64,000 nucleotides of DNA from Streptomyces abikoensis. Lineage in GTDB: Bacteria > Actinomycetota > Actinomycetes > Streptomycetales > Streptomycetaceae. The notes beneath the pieces are model-generated. The model ran no database searches and was not told the origin of the DNA. It saw nothing but the letters and a program-made list of their open reading frames with translations. The position numbers and the translations under genes are program-made. Of the stretch, positions 16,334 to 24,871 are shown in pieces. How positions within the stretch are numbered: position 1 is the stretch's first letter; the number at the start of each line of letters is the position of its first letter. Location of the stretch: contig NZ_BMRT01000009.1 of assembly GCF_014648775.1 (NCBI RefSeq), positions 1 through 64,000 of the forward strand, read 5' to 3'.

Positions 16334-17086
16334 ATGACCTCGATCCGTCGTATCCGTGCCGCCCGTGCCTCCCTCGTCGCCGGTGCGACCGCCGGTGGCC
16401 TGCTGCTGTTCGCCGGTCCCGCCTTCGCGCACGTGAGCGTGCAGCCCGGCACCGCCGAGAAGGGCGGCTACAGCACCATCGCCCTCAAGGTGCCCAACGA
16501 GAAGGACAACGCCTCGACGGTGAAGCTGGAGCTCACCCTCGACCCCAAGCACCCGCTGGTCTCCGTGATGCCGCAGGCCGTGCCGGGGTGGGACGTGAAG
16601 GTCGAGAAGACCAAGCTCGACAAGCCTGTGCAGATGCACGGCAAGTCGATCGACGAGGCCGTCAGCAAGGTCACCTGGACCGGCGGCAAGATCGAGCCCG
16701 GTCAGTTCCAGCAGTTCCCGCTGTCCGTCGGCCAGCTGCCGACGGACGCCGACGAGCTGGTCTTCAAGGCGCTCCAGACGTACTCCGACGACGACGTCGT
16801 CCGCTGGATCGACCCGTCCAAGCCGGGCGGCGAGGAGCCCGAGCACCCGGCTCCCGTCCTCAAGCTCGTCGCGAAGGGCTCCACGGGCGCCGCGGGCGGT
16901 CACCACGACGACGCGAAGGACGCCAAGAAGGTGACCGCCACCGCCGGGGACGCCGAGGAGAAGAAGAGCGACGGCGGCAGCGACACCACCGCCCGCGTCC
17001 TCGGTGTCGTCGGCATCGTCGTCGGCGCCGCCGGCGCCGCCTTCGGCGTGCTCGCCGGGCGCCGCCGCCGCGACTCCGCCGCCTGA
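16334..17086 (+). CDS. ycnI: YcnI family (DUF1775) copper-binding membrane protein
   Basis: A 250-aa protein from ATG 16334. The signal peptide ends AFA, leaving His33 as the mature N-terminal residue in HVSVQPGTAEKGGY; in YcnI proteins this N-terminal His, with downstream residues, binds Cu(II). The DUF1775 beta-sandwich spans about 33-180 (VPGWDVKVEK, PLSVGQLPTDADELVFKA). A His/Asp/Lys-rich linker (GGHHDDAKDAKK) leads to a C-terminal membrane helix (about 220-240) and an Arg tail. It is the first gene of a tight copper run. GGAGAG lies 8 bases before the start. Confidence 0.92.
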   Translation: MTSIRRIRAARASLVAGATAGGLLLFAGPAFAHVSVQPGTAEKGGYSTIALKVPNEKDNASTVKLELTLDPKHPLVSVMPQAVPGWDVKVEKTKLDKPVQMHGKSIDEAVSKVTWTGGKIEPGQFQQFPLSVGQLPTDADELVFKALQTYSDDDVVRWIDPSKPGGEEPEHPAPVLKLVAKGSTGAAGGHHDDAKDAKKVTATAGDAEEKKSDGGSDTTARVLGVVGIVVGAAGAAFGVLAGRRRRDSAA

Positions 17087-17160
17087 CACCCGTACCGCGG
17101 CCGGCAGGGCACGCACGCCCTGCCGGTCGGCGACACCGACCACCTCTGGAGAAGCACTCC

Positions 17161-17817
17161 ATGCGCACCAAGATCCTCGGCGCGGTCCTCGCCGCGACGG
17201 CCGCGCTCACCCTGACGGCCTGCGGCGGCTCGGGCGACGGCGGCGGCGACAAGCCCGCCGCCGATGTCTCCGCCGAGCCGAAGAAGGCCGGGGCGATCAC
17301 CCTGGACAACGCCAAGGCCAAGCCGGACCTGGTCCTGACGGACACGTCCGAGAAGAAGTACGAGCTGGTCAAGGAGACCAAGGGCCGCCCCGTCCTGCTC
17401 TACTTCGGCTACACCTACTGCCCCGACGTCTGCTCGACGGTCGTCTCCGACATCGCCGCCGCCGAGAAGAAGCTGCCCAAGGCCGACCAGGAGAAGCTCC
17501 AGGTCGTCTTCGTCACCACCGACCCCGAGCGGGACACCCCCAAGCGGATCCGCGAGTGGCTCGACGCCCAGGGCGGTCAGGACATAGTCGGCCTGACCGG
17601 CGACTTCGCGACGATCCAGGCGGCCGCCAAGCCGCTGGGCATCCTCGTCGAGCCCGCCAAGAAGGAGAAGGACGGCTCCGTGACCGTCAGCCACGGCGCC
17701 GAGGTCGTCGGCTTCTCGCCGAAGGACGACGCCGGCCACTGGATCTACACCGCTTCCACCACGTCCGACCAGTACGCCCAGGATCTCCCGAAGATCGTCA
17801 AGGGGGAGAACCCGTGA
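17161..17817 (+). CDS. SCO1/SenC-like copper chaperone lipoprotein
   Basis: A 218-aa lipoprotein. The lipobox LTLTAC places the lipidated Cys at residue 21. The thioredoxin fold carries the copper ligands Cys87 and Cys91 (YCPDVC) and His178 (TVSHGAE). SCO proteins deliver copper to the CuA site of cytochrome c oxidase. The start ATG 17161 follows CTGGAGAAG. The stop overlaps the start of the PCuAC gene by one base, suggesting coupled translation. Confidence 0.95.
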   Translation: MRTKILGAVLAATAALTLTACGGSGDGGGDKPAADVSAEPKKAGAITLDNAKAKPDLVLTDTSEKKYELVKETKGRPVLLYFGYTYCPDVCSTVVSDIAAAEKKLPKADQEKLQVVFVTTDPERDTPKRIREWLDAQGGQDIVGLTGDFATIQAAAKPLGILVEPAKKEKDGSVTVSHGAEVVGFSPKDDAGHWIYTASTTSDQYAQDLPKIVKGENP

Positions 17818-18314
17818 TGCGCCCGAAGAAGATGAACAAGGCCACCGTCGCCACCGCCACCGCCCTGCCGCTCGTCCTCGCGGGCGGGCTGCTGCTGATC
17901 ACCGGCTGCCAGTCGGAGAAGGACCGCCTGTCCGTCTCCTCCGGCAAGCCCGAACTGGCCGTCAGCGGCGCCTATCTGCCGGAGCCCGCGATGGCCGACA
18001 TGGCCGCCGCGTACCTCACCGTCGAGAACGACGGCGGCGAGGCCGACCAGCTGGTCGGGGTCACCAGCCCGCTCTCGTCCGACATCACGATGCACACCAC
18101 CGAAGGCTCGCAGATGAAGCACGCGGCGAAGCTGGAGGTGCCCGCCAAGGGCAAGCTGTCGCTGTCGCGCGGCGGCACGCACCTGATGCTGGGCAAGCTC
18201 GACCACAAGCCGCGGGTGGGGGAGAAGATCGAGTTCACCCTGCGCTTCGCCACCTCGGCGCCGATCAAGGTCAAGGTGCCGGTCGAGAGCGCGACGTTCC
18301 GCCCCAAGGGCTGA
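17817..18314 (+). CDS. PCu(A)C-type copper chaperone lipoprotein
   Basis: A 165-aa protein whose ATG (17817) shares its A with the TGA of the SCO1-like gene. The lipobox LLITGC puts the lipid on Cys31. The DUF461 fold has the copper ligands His93 and Met100 (TMHTTEGSQM) and His122 and Met124 (GTHLML). PCuAC proteins work together with SCO1 to metallate cytochrome oxidase, which agrees with their coupled genes. GTG 17814 in the same frame is an alternative start. Confidence 0.93.
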   Translation: MRPKKMNKATVATATALPLVLAGGLLLITGCQSEKDRLSVSSGKPELAVSGAYLPEPAMADMAAAYLTVENDGGEADQLVGVTSPLSSDITMHTTEGSQMKHAAKLEVPAKGKLSLSRGGTHLMLGKLDHKPRVGEKIEFTLRFATSAPIKVKVPVESATFRPKG

Positions 18315-18321
18315 CGCGGCG

Positions 18322-20400
18322 ATGAGGACCCGGACCGCCGTACGACGCGCCGTACGACGTGGAGTGCCGCTTCCCGGCGCGCTCCTCGTCGCCTTCCTCG
18401 CCGCGCTGTTGGGCACGCTGACGCTCGGCGCGGGCACCGCGTCCGCGCACGCGGCGCTCACCGCCACCGACCCGGCCGACGGGTCGGTGGTGCCCGCGGC
18501 GCCCGCGCGGGTCACGCTCACCTTCTCCGAAGGGGTGCTGCTCAGCCCCGACTCGGTGCGGGTCCTCGACCCGCGCGGCGAACGCGTCGACGCGGGCAGG
18601 CCGCAGCACGACGGCGGACGGTCCGGGACCGCGACCGTCGCGCTGCGCGCCGGGATCGCCGACGGCACGTACACGGTGGCGTGGCAGGCGGTCTCGGCGG
18701 ACAGCCACCCGGTGGCCGGGGCCTTCACGTTCTCGGTCGGCGCGCCGTCGAAGACGACCGTGACCGTCGACTCGGCGGCCACGCGCACCGATCCGGCCGT
18801 CGCCGCCTTCTACGCGATCGGCCGGTACGCGGCGTACGCGGGCTTCGTCCTGCTCGTCGGCGGCTGCGTCTTCGCCGGGGTGTGCCGCTCGTCGCGGGCG
18901 GTACAGCGCGTGGCGGTGGGCGGCTGGATCGCGCTGTTCGTCTCGACGGTGGCGCTGTTGCTGCTGCGGGGCGCCTTCACGAGCGGCAAGGGGATGGGCT
19001 CCGTCCTCGATCTGTCGCTGCTGGGCGGCGTGTTGTCCACCAAGCCGGGCGCGGCGCTGCTGTCGCGTCTGCTGCTGCTGAGCGCGGCGGCGGTGTTCCT
19101 GGCGGTGCTGTTCGGCACGTACGCGCAGGAGGACGACGGGCGGGGCCGGTCCGGTGACGGTGCCGGTTCCGGTGCCGCTGCCGGTGGTCCTACGCTCGGC
19201 CGCCGCCGGGACATCGCCTGGGGGCTCGGCGTCGGGGGCACGCTCGTCGCGGGCGGCCTGGCGGCGACCTGGGCGCTGGCCGAGCACGCGTCGGCGGGCC
19301 TCCAGCCGTGGCTGGCGATGCCGGTGGACGTGGCGCACCTGCTGGGCGTCGCGGTGTGGCTGGGCGGGCTGGCGGCGCTGCTGGCCACGCTGTGGTCGGG
19401 CGAACGGATCCGGCGGACGGCGGTCGAGCGCTTCTCACGGATGGCGTTCGTCGCGGTCTGCGTGCTGGTGGCGACCGGGCTCTACCAGTCGTGGCGGCAG
19501 GTCGGTTCGTGGGACGCGCTGACGGGCACGGAGTACGGGCGCTGGCTGCTGGTGAAGGCCGGGCTGGTGGTCGCCATGGTGGGCGTCGCGTTCCTCTCCC
19601 GGCGCTGGACGGGCCGCCTCGTGGACGCGCCCGAGTCCAGGCGGCCGACGGCCCGGAAGAAGCCGGGGACCGGCGCGAAGCCGGCGCGGGGAGCGGCGAA
19701 GCCGCTGTCGAGCGCGGGCGCCGGACCGGCGACGGGCGCCGACGCCGCCGAAACCGCGTCCGGCGCGAAGGGCGCGCAGGGCTCCGCTGCCGACGCCACT
19801 CACACCGTTGACGCCGTCGACTCCGTCCGCGCCGCGCAGCTCGCGCGGCAGCGGGCGGCGCGGGAGAAGGCCGCCGGGCGGCGCGTGCGGGACGCGGACA
19901 CCGGCCGCACCGGGCTGCGCCGGTCCGTCCTCGCCGAGGCGGGCGTCGCCGTCGTCGTGCTGGCCGTCACCACCGCGCTCACCGGCACCCAGCCCGGCCG
20001 GGCCGAGACCGAGCAGCGCCGGGCGGCGGCGGGCCGGACGGCCGCGCCGTCGGCGGCCCGGCCCGCCGACGTGCGGATCGCCTACGACACGGGCGGCACG
20101 GGCGGCCGGGGCACGGCGCGCGTCACCGTCGACCCCGCCCGCTCGGGGGCCAACACCCTCACCGTCACTCTGACGGACCCGTCCGGGCGCCCCGTGGACG
20201 TACCGGAGCTGACACTGTCCATGACCGAGAAGGAAAAACAGATCGGTCCCCTGCGGGCCGCGCTGGAGCGTCAGTCCGCCGGACTGTGGAAAGCCAAGGA
20301 TTTCCGGCTGCCCATGGCCGGCGACTGGCAGCTGTCCCTGACCGTACGGACCTCGGACATCGACCAGGTCACCGAGATCGAGAACGTGAAGATCATCTGA
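18322..20400 (+). CDS. CopC-CopD copper transport fusion with C-terminal YtkA-like domain
   Basis: A 692-aa protein from ATG 18322, 7 bases after the PCuAC stop. The signal peptide ends ASA|H with mature His43 (HAALTATDP), the first Cu(II) ligand of CopC; His129 in SADSHPVAG is a further ligand. CopD follows with about eight membrane helices (155-435), including LAMPVDVAHLLGVAVWLGG. Then come a basic low-complexity cytoplasmic linker (435-530), a membrane helix (about 538-558) and a C-terminal beta domain (580-692, DPSGRPVDVPELTLSM, MAGDWQLSLTV) that looks YtkA/FixH-like. It probably imports copper for extracytoplasmic enzymes. The stop overlaps the DyP start. Confidence 0.93.
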   Translation: MRTRTAVRRAVRRGVPLPGALLVAFLAALLGTLTLGAGTASAHAALTATDPADGSVVPAAPARVTLTFSEGVLLSPDSVRVLDPRGERVDAGRPQHDGGRSGTATVALRAGIADGTYTVAWQAVSADSHPVAGAFTFSVGAPSKTTVTVDSAATRTDPAVAAFYAIGRYAAYAGFVLLVGGCVFAGVCRSSRAVQRVAVGGWIALFVSTVALLLLRGAFTSGKGMGSVLDLSLLGGVLSTKPGAALLSRLLLLSAAAVFLAVLFGTYAQEDDGRGRSGDGAGSGAAAGGPTLGRRRDIAWGLGVGGTLVAGGLAATWALAEHASAGLQPWLAMPVDVAHLLGVAVWLGGLAALLATLWSGERIRRTAVERFSRMAFVAVCVLVATGLYQSWRQVGSWDALTGTEYGRWLLVKAGLVVAMVGVAFLSRRWTGRLVDAPESRRPTARKKPGTGAKPARGAAKPLSSAGAGPATGADAAETASGAKGAQGSAADATHTVDAVDSVRAAQLARQRAAREKAAGRRVRDADTGRTGLRRSVLAEAGVAVVVLAVTTALTGTQPGRAETEQRRAAAGRTAAPSAARPADVRIAYDTGGTGGRGTARVTVDPARSGANTLTVTLTDPSGRPVDVPELTLSMTEKEKQIGPLRAALERQSAGLWKAKDFRLPMAGDWQLSLTVRTSDIDQVTEIENVKII

Positions 20401-21935
20401 TGGCTGACACGACTGACACCACGGCCGGCGGAGTCGCCGGGGACGACACACGCCCGATCAGCGGCAGGACGGGCGGCAAGGCGAGCGGCAAGGCGAGCGG
20501 CGGCAAGCGCGCCGGGAAGAACGCCGCCGCGACCGCCGCACGCTCCGGCAGCACCGGACCGGGCGGCCCGTCCAAGGGCCGCACCCGGCCCGACAAGAGC
20601 ACCGGCGGCCCCGCCAAGGACGCCCCCGCCACGACCGGCGGCGGCGCCGGGAGCTCCCGTACCGCCGGCGAGCCGGAAGCGGCCACCGCCACCCCCGGCG
20701 CACCGGTCGACGGCGTCTCCCGCCGGCGACTGCTGGGCACGGCGGGCGCCGCCGGCGCGGCGGCGCTCATCGTGGGCGGGGTCGCGGGGGCCACCGGGGC
20801 CGAGGCGGTGCGCGGCAAGCCCACGCCGCTGACCGACGTCGGCTCGGGCGTCGTGCCCTTCCACGGCACGCACCAGTCGGGCATCCTGCAGCCCGCGCAG
20901 GCGCACGGCCATCTGGTCGCCTTCGACCTCACCGGCGGGACCGACCGCAAGGGCGCGGCCGCGCTGATGCGGCGCTGGTCCGCGGCGGCGGCGGAGCTGA
21001 TGGCCGGCCGGCCGCCGCAGGGGGACGACTCGGGTGTCGCCCTCGACGCGGGCCCGTCGTCCCTGACGGTCACCTTCGGCTTCGGCCGCACGTTCTTCGA
21101 CCGCGTCGGGCTGACGGACCGGCGGCCCGACGCGCTGGAGCCGCTGCCCGCCTTCACCGCCGACGTCATCGACGGCAAGCGGAGCAACGGCGATCTGTGG
21201 GTGCAGATCGGCGCCGACGACGCGCTGGTCGCCTTCCACGCCCTGCGGCTGCTCCAGAAGGAGGCGGCGGGCGCGGCCCGGGTGCGCTGGCAGATGAACG
21301 GCTTCAACCGCACGCCGGGCGCGACCGCGCAGCCGATGACCGGCCGCAATCTGATGGGCCAGATCGACGGGACGAACAACCCGAAGCCGTCGAGCGCCGA
21401 CTTCGCCCAGAAGATCTTCGTGCCGGACGGCCAGCAGGGCCCCGAGTCCTGGATGGCGGGCGGCTCGTACGCGGTCGTCCGGCGCATCCGGATGCTGCTG
21501 GACAGCTGGGACAACCTGTCGCTGGACCGCCAGGAGCGGGTGATCGGCCGCCGCAAGTCCGACGGCGCGCCGCTGTCCGGCGGTACGGAGACCACGCGCG
21601 TGGACCTGGACAAGATGGGCCCGGACGGCGCGCTGGCCATCCCGGGCGACGCCCACATCCGCGTGGCGGCCCCGGCCAACAACCGCGGCGCGGCGATGCT
21701 GCGGCGCGCGTTCTCGTACCACGACGGTTTCCTCGACGACGGCGCGCCGGACGCCGGCCTGCTGTTCATCGCCTGGCAGGCGGATCCGCTCAAGGGCTTC
21801 GTCCCGGTGCAGCGGAAGCTGGACCGCGGCGACGGCCTCTCCCGTTTCCTCCGTCACGAGGCCAGCGCTCTCTTCGCCGTCCCGGGCGGCTGCGACGAGG
21901 GCGGCTACGTGGGCCAGCACCTGCTGGAGGGGTGA
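20400..21935 (+). CDS. Tat-exported DyP-type heme peroxidase
   Basis: A 511-aa protein. The ATG at 20400 overlaps the CopCD stop (TGATG). The first 105 residues are Gly/Ala/Lys-rich and polar; a twin-arginine signal (SRRRLLGTAG at 107-116, then a hydrophobic stretch) follows, an unusually long n-region. The DyP signature GQIDGTNNP (GxxDG) supplies the catalytic Asp, SYHDGFLDDG the probable proximal His, and AVVRRIRM the distal Arg. DyP enzymes use hydrogen peroxide to oxidise dyes, phenolics or, in EfeB-type members, heme. Coupling to copper genes suggests use on the cell surface with copper oxidases, by inference. Confidence 0.92.
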   Translation: MADTTDTTAGGVAGDDTRPISGRTGGKASGKASGGKRAGKNAAATAARSGSTGPGGPSKGRTRPDKSTGGPAKDAPATTGGGAGSSRTAGEPEAATATPGAPVDGVSRRRLLGTAGAAGAAALIVGGVAGATGAEAVRGKPTPLTDVGSGVVPFHGTHQSGILQPAQAHGHLVAFDLTGGTDRKGAAALMRRWSAAAAELMAGRPPQGDDSGVALDAGPSSLTVTFGFGRTFFDRVGLTDRRPDALEPLPAFTADVIDGKRSNGDLWVQIGADDALVAFHALRLLQKEAAGAARVRWQMNGFNRTPGATAQPMTGRNLMGQIDGTNNPKPSSADFAQKIFVPDGQQGPESWMAGGSYAVVRRIRMLLDSWDNLSLDRQERVIGRRKSDGAPLSGGTETTRVDLDKMGPDGALAIPGDAHIRVAAPANNRGAAMLRRAFSYHDGFLDDGAPDAGLLFIAWQADPLKGFVPVQRKLDRGDGLSRFLRHEASALFAVPGGCDEGGYVGQHLLEG

Positions 21936-22035
21936 TGGGCGCGGGTCCCGGGGGCCACGCGGCCTCCGGGATCCCCGTTCCGCCGGATCGGTAGGGTGGA
22001 CGACCGAGCCATCCGTGCCCCTTCCGGAGGAAACC

Positions 22036-23034
22036 ATGAGGTCGGCAACCCGCTACACCTACCTCGGCCCCGAGGGCACGTTCACCGAGGCCGCCCTGCG
22101 CACCCTCCCCGAGGCGGCCACCCGCGAGCTGGTCCCCATGGTCTCCGTGCCCGCCGCGCTCGACGCCGTGCGCTCCGGCGAGGCCGCGGCCGCGCTCGTG
22201 CCGATCGAGAACTCGGTCGAGGGCGGCGTCACCGCGACCCTCGACGAACTGGCCACCGGCGAACCGCTGATGATCTACCGCGAGGTGCTGCTGGAGATCG
22301 CCTTCGCGCTCCTGGTCCGTCCGGGCACCCGCTTCGAGGACATCAAGACGGTGACCGGCCACCCGGTGGCGCAGCCGCAGGTGCGCAAGTGGCTGGCGGC
22401 CAACCTGCCGGACGCGGTGTGGGAGTCGTCCGCGTCCAACGCGGACGGCGCGCGGCTGGTCCGCGAGGGCCGCTACGACGCGGCGTTCGCCGGGGAGTTC
22501 GCGGCGGCGACGTACGGGCTGGAGCCGCTCGTCACCGGCATCCACGACGCGGAGAACGCCGAGACCCGCTTCGTCCTGGTCGGCCGCCCGGCGCGGCCGG
22601 CGGCGCGGACGGGGGCGGACCGGACGTCGCTGGTGATGTGGCAGCGGGACGACCACCCGGGCGCGCTGCTGGAGTACCTCCAGGAGTTCGCGGTGCGGGG
22701 CGTGAACCTCATGCGGATCGAGTCGCGGCCGACCGGCGAGGGTATGGGGCGCTACTGCTTCTCCGTCGACTGCGAGGGGCACATCACGGACCGCCGGGTG
22801 GCCGAGGCGCTGATGGGGCTCAAGCGGACGTGCGCCGAGGTACGGTTCCTGGGTTCGTACCCGCGTGCGGGTACGAGTACTGGGGGTGCGAGTGCCTCGG
22901 GCGCGGGTGCCGGGGGTGCGAGTGCCGGGGGTGCCGCCCGGGGTGAACAGCCGGACGGACGTCCGGGGACGACGGACGGCGACTTCGTGGCGGCGGCGGA
23001 CTGGCTGGCGCGCTGCCAGGACGGCCGGGCCTGA
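22036..23034 (+). CDS. pheA: prephenate dehydratase
   Basis: A 332-aa monofunctional enzyme of phenylalanine synthesis (prephenate to phenylpyruvate). The ATG at 22036 follows CCGGAGGAAACC. The catalytic domain (5-185) has YLGPEGTFTEAA, VPIENSVEGGV and ETRFVLVG (the TRF motif). The ACT domain (200-280) has DHPGALLEYLQEF and the Phe-binding ESRP motif (MRIESRPTGEGMGRYCF), so feedback inhibition by Phe is expected. A Gly/Ser/Ala-rich insert encoded by repeated DNA (22860-22950) separates the ACT domain from the short terminal helix VAAADWLARCQ; its length is unusual. Confidence 0.95.
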   Translation: MRSATRYTYLGPEGTFTEAALRTLPEAATRELVPMVSVPAALDAVRSGEAAAALVPIENSVEGGVTATLDELATGEPLMIYREVLLEIAFALLVRPGTRFEDIKTVTGHPVAQPQVRKWLAANLPDAVWESSASNADGARLVREGRYDAAFAGEFAAATYGLEPLVTGIHDAENAETRFVLVGRPARPAARTGADRTSLVMWQRDDHPGALLEYLQEFAVRGVNLMRIESRPTGEGMGRYCFSVDCEGHITDRRVAEALMGLKRTCAEVRFLGSYPRAGTSTGGASASGAGAGGASAGGAARGEQPDGRPGTTDGDFVAAADWLARCQDGRA

Positions 23035-23051
23035 GCGGCCGCCTTCTCCGG

Positions 23052-23533
23052 CTGTCCCCAGGTCCTCCGTCCCCAGGCCGTCCCGGGTTTCCCACAGGGT
23101 TACCCACAGACTTATCCACAGGCGGTTCTCGACCTGGGGATAAGTCGATAGAGCGAGAGTCCCTGGAAACCGTATAAAACGGGCAATGGTCGACAAATCT
23201 CTCCGCTGACCCGGCACGGCCGTCCACAGCCACCGATTCCCGTGACTGCTACCCGTCCGTCAGTCGAAATGCCTCGAACAACCCTTTAGGGGGAGTGAAC
23301 GCCACCCCAAAGAGTGGCCGTAAGAGGTTTGCCTCATGAAACTCTGACGAATGACAGACCAAACGGAATCCCCGCTTCCGACATCCACAGATTTCCCGCA
23401 CACCCTGTGGACAAAGAAGCGGAACTGCTCACTCCTGTGGACAACAGCAGTCCTCAACTGCCGCCTTCCACAAGGCGTCACGGCCCGGCGACGAGCCCGC
23501 CCACCGCTTTCCGGAATTCCCAGAGTTGGACAA
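23052..23533. promoter_or_regulatory. DnaA-box cluster in the pheA-serS gap
   Basis: Three perfect boxes are seen: TTATCCACA at 23112-23120, and the Streptomyces-preferred TTGTCCACA on the minus strand at 23406-23414 and 23436-23444. Near matches include TTTCCCACA (23088-23096), TTACCCACA (23100-23108), TTATCCCCA (minus, 23135-23143), CCGTCCACA (23220-23228), ACATCCACA (23381-23389), CTGTCCCCA (23052-23060) and TTGTCCAAC (minus, 23525-23533). The whole 559-base gap (23035-23593) has no gene and is distinctly richer in A/T. dnaA and dnaN are absent from the window, so this is not oriC itself. Confidence 0.75.
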
Positions 23534-23593
23534 ATCACAACCAAAGGGAATATCGCGTCGAGCAACCGCAGCGCACAACGGTAGCCTGGAGGG

Positions 23594-24871
23594 GTGATTG
23601 ACCTTCGCCTGCTCCGTGAGGACCCCGACCGTGTGCGCGCCTCCCAGCGCGCCCGTGGAGAGGACGTCGACATCGTCGACGCGCTGCTCTCCGCCGACGA
23701 GCGGCGCAGGTCGTCCAGCGTCCGCTTCGACGAGCTCCGCTCCGAGCAGAAGGCGCTCGGCAAGCTCATCCCCAAGGCCACCGGCGACGAGAAGGCCGAG
23801 CTGCTGAAGAAGGCCGGCGAGCTCTCCGCCGCCGTCAAGGCCGCCGACGCCGAGCAGGACGAGGCCGCCGCCGAGGCACAGCGCCTGCTGCTCCGCATCG
23901 GCAACATCGTCCACCCCGACATCCCGCGCGGCGGCGAGGACGACTTCGTCGTCCTGGAGACCGTCGGCACCCCCCGCGACTTCGCCGCCGAGGGCTTCGA
24001 GCCCAAGGACCACCTGGAGCTCGGCCAGACGCTGGGCGCCATCGACGTCGAGCGCGGCGCCAAGGTGTCCGGCTCCCGCTTCTACTACCTGACGGGTGTC
24101 GGCGCGCTGCTGGAGCTCGCCCTCGTCAACGCCGCCATCGCCCAGGCCACCGCCGCCGGCTTCACCCCGATGCTCACGCCCGCGCTGGTCAAGCCGCGCG
24201 CCATGGAGGGCACCGGCTTCCTCGGCCAGGCCGCGCAGGACGTCTACCACCTGGAGAAGGACGACTTCTACCTGGTGGGCACCTCCGAGGTCCCCCTCGC
24301 CGCGTACCACATGGACGAGATCCTCGACGCCGACCAGCTGCCGCTGCGCTACGCGGGCTTCTCCCCGTGCTTCCGCCGCGAGGCCGGTACGTACGGCAAG
24401 GACACCCGGGGCATCTTCCGCGTCCACCAGTTCGACAAGGTCGAGATGTTCTCGTACGTCCTGCCGGAGGAGGCGGAGGCCGAGCACGCCCGCCTGCTGG
24501 AGTGGGAGAAGCAGTGGCTGACCAGCCTGGAGCTGCCCTTCCAGGTGATCGACACGGCCACCGGTGACCTCGGCTCCTCGGCCTCCCGCAAGTTCGACTG
24601 CGAGGCCTGGATCCCGACGCAGGGCAAGTACCGCGAGCTGACGTCCACGTCCAACTGCGACGAGTTCCAGGCGCGCCGGCTGTCCGTCCGGGTGCGCGAG
24701 GGCAAGAACGTCCGTCCGCTGGCGACGCTCAACGGCACCCTGTGCGCCGTCCCGCGCACGATCGTGGCGCTCCTGGAGAACCACCAGCAGGCCGACGGCT
24801 CGGTGCGCGTGCCCGAGGTCCTCCGCCCCTACCTGGGCGGCCGTGAGGTCCTGGAGCCCACCGCCAAGTGA
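23594..24871 (+). CDS. serS: seryl-tRNA synthetase
   Basis: A 425-aa class II synthetase that charges tRNA-Ser. The N-terminal antiparallel coiled coil that grips the long variable arm spans about 25-105 (ADERRRSSSVRFDELRSEQKA and the following Lys/Ala-rich helix). Motif 2 is at 255-280 (FSPCFRREAG, GIFRVHQF) and motif 3 at about 377-395 (LNGTLCAVPRT). The TSE loop for serine (LVGTSEVPL) is present. The GTG at 23594 has GGAGG immediately upstream. The gene ends overlapping the HAD gene by 4 bases. Confidence 0.97.
   Translation: MIDLRLLREDPDRVRASQRARGEDVDIVDALLSADERRRSSSVRFDELRSEQKALGKLIPKATGDEKAELLKKAGELSAAVKAADAEQDEAAAEAQRLLLRIGNIVHPDIPRGGEDDFVVLETVGTPRDFAAEGFEPKDHLELGQTLGAIDVERGAKVSGSRFYYLTGVGALLELALVNAAIAQATAAGFTPMLTPALVKPRAMEGTGFLGQAAQDVYHLEKDDFYLVGTSEVPLAAYHMDEILDADQLPLRYAGFSPCFRREAGTYGKDTRGIFRVHQFDKVEMFSYVLPEEAEAEHARLLEWEKQWLTSLELPFQVIDTATGDLGSSASRKFDCEAWIPTQGKYRELTSTSNCDEFQARRLSVRVREGKNVRPLATLNGTLCAVPRTIVALLENHQQADGSVRVPEVLRPYLGGREVLEPTAK

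Noticed and set aside
23052..23533. The DnaA-box gap as the chromosomal origin
   Set aside because: dnaA, dnaN and the usual flanking genes are missing, and the number of boxes is well below that of Streptomyces oriC.
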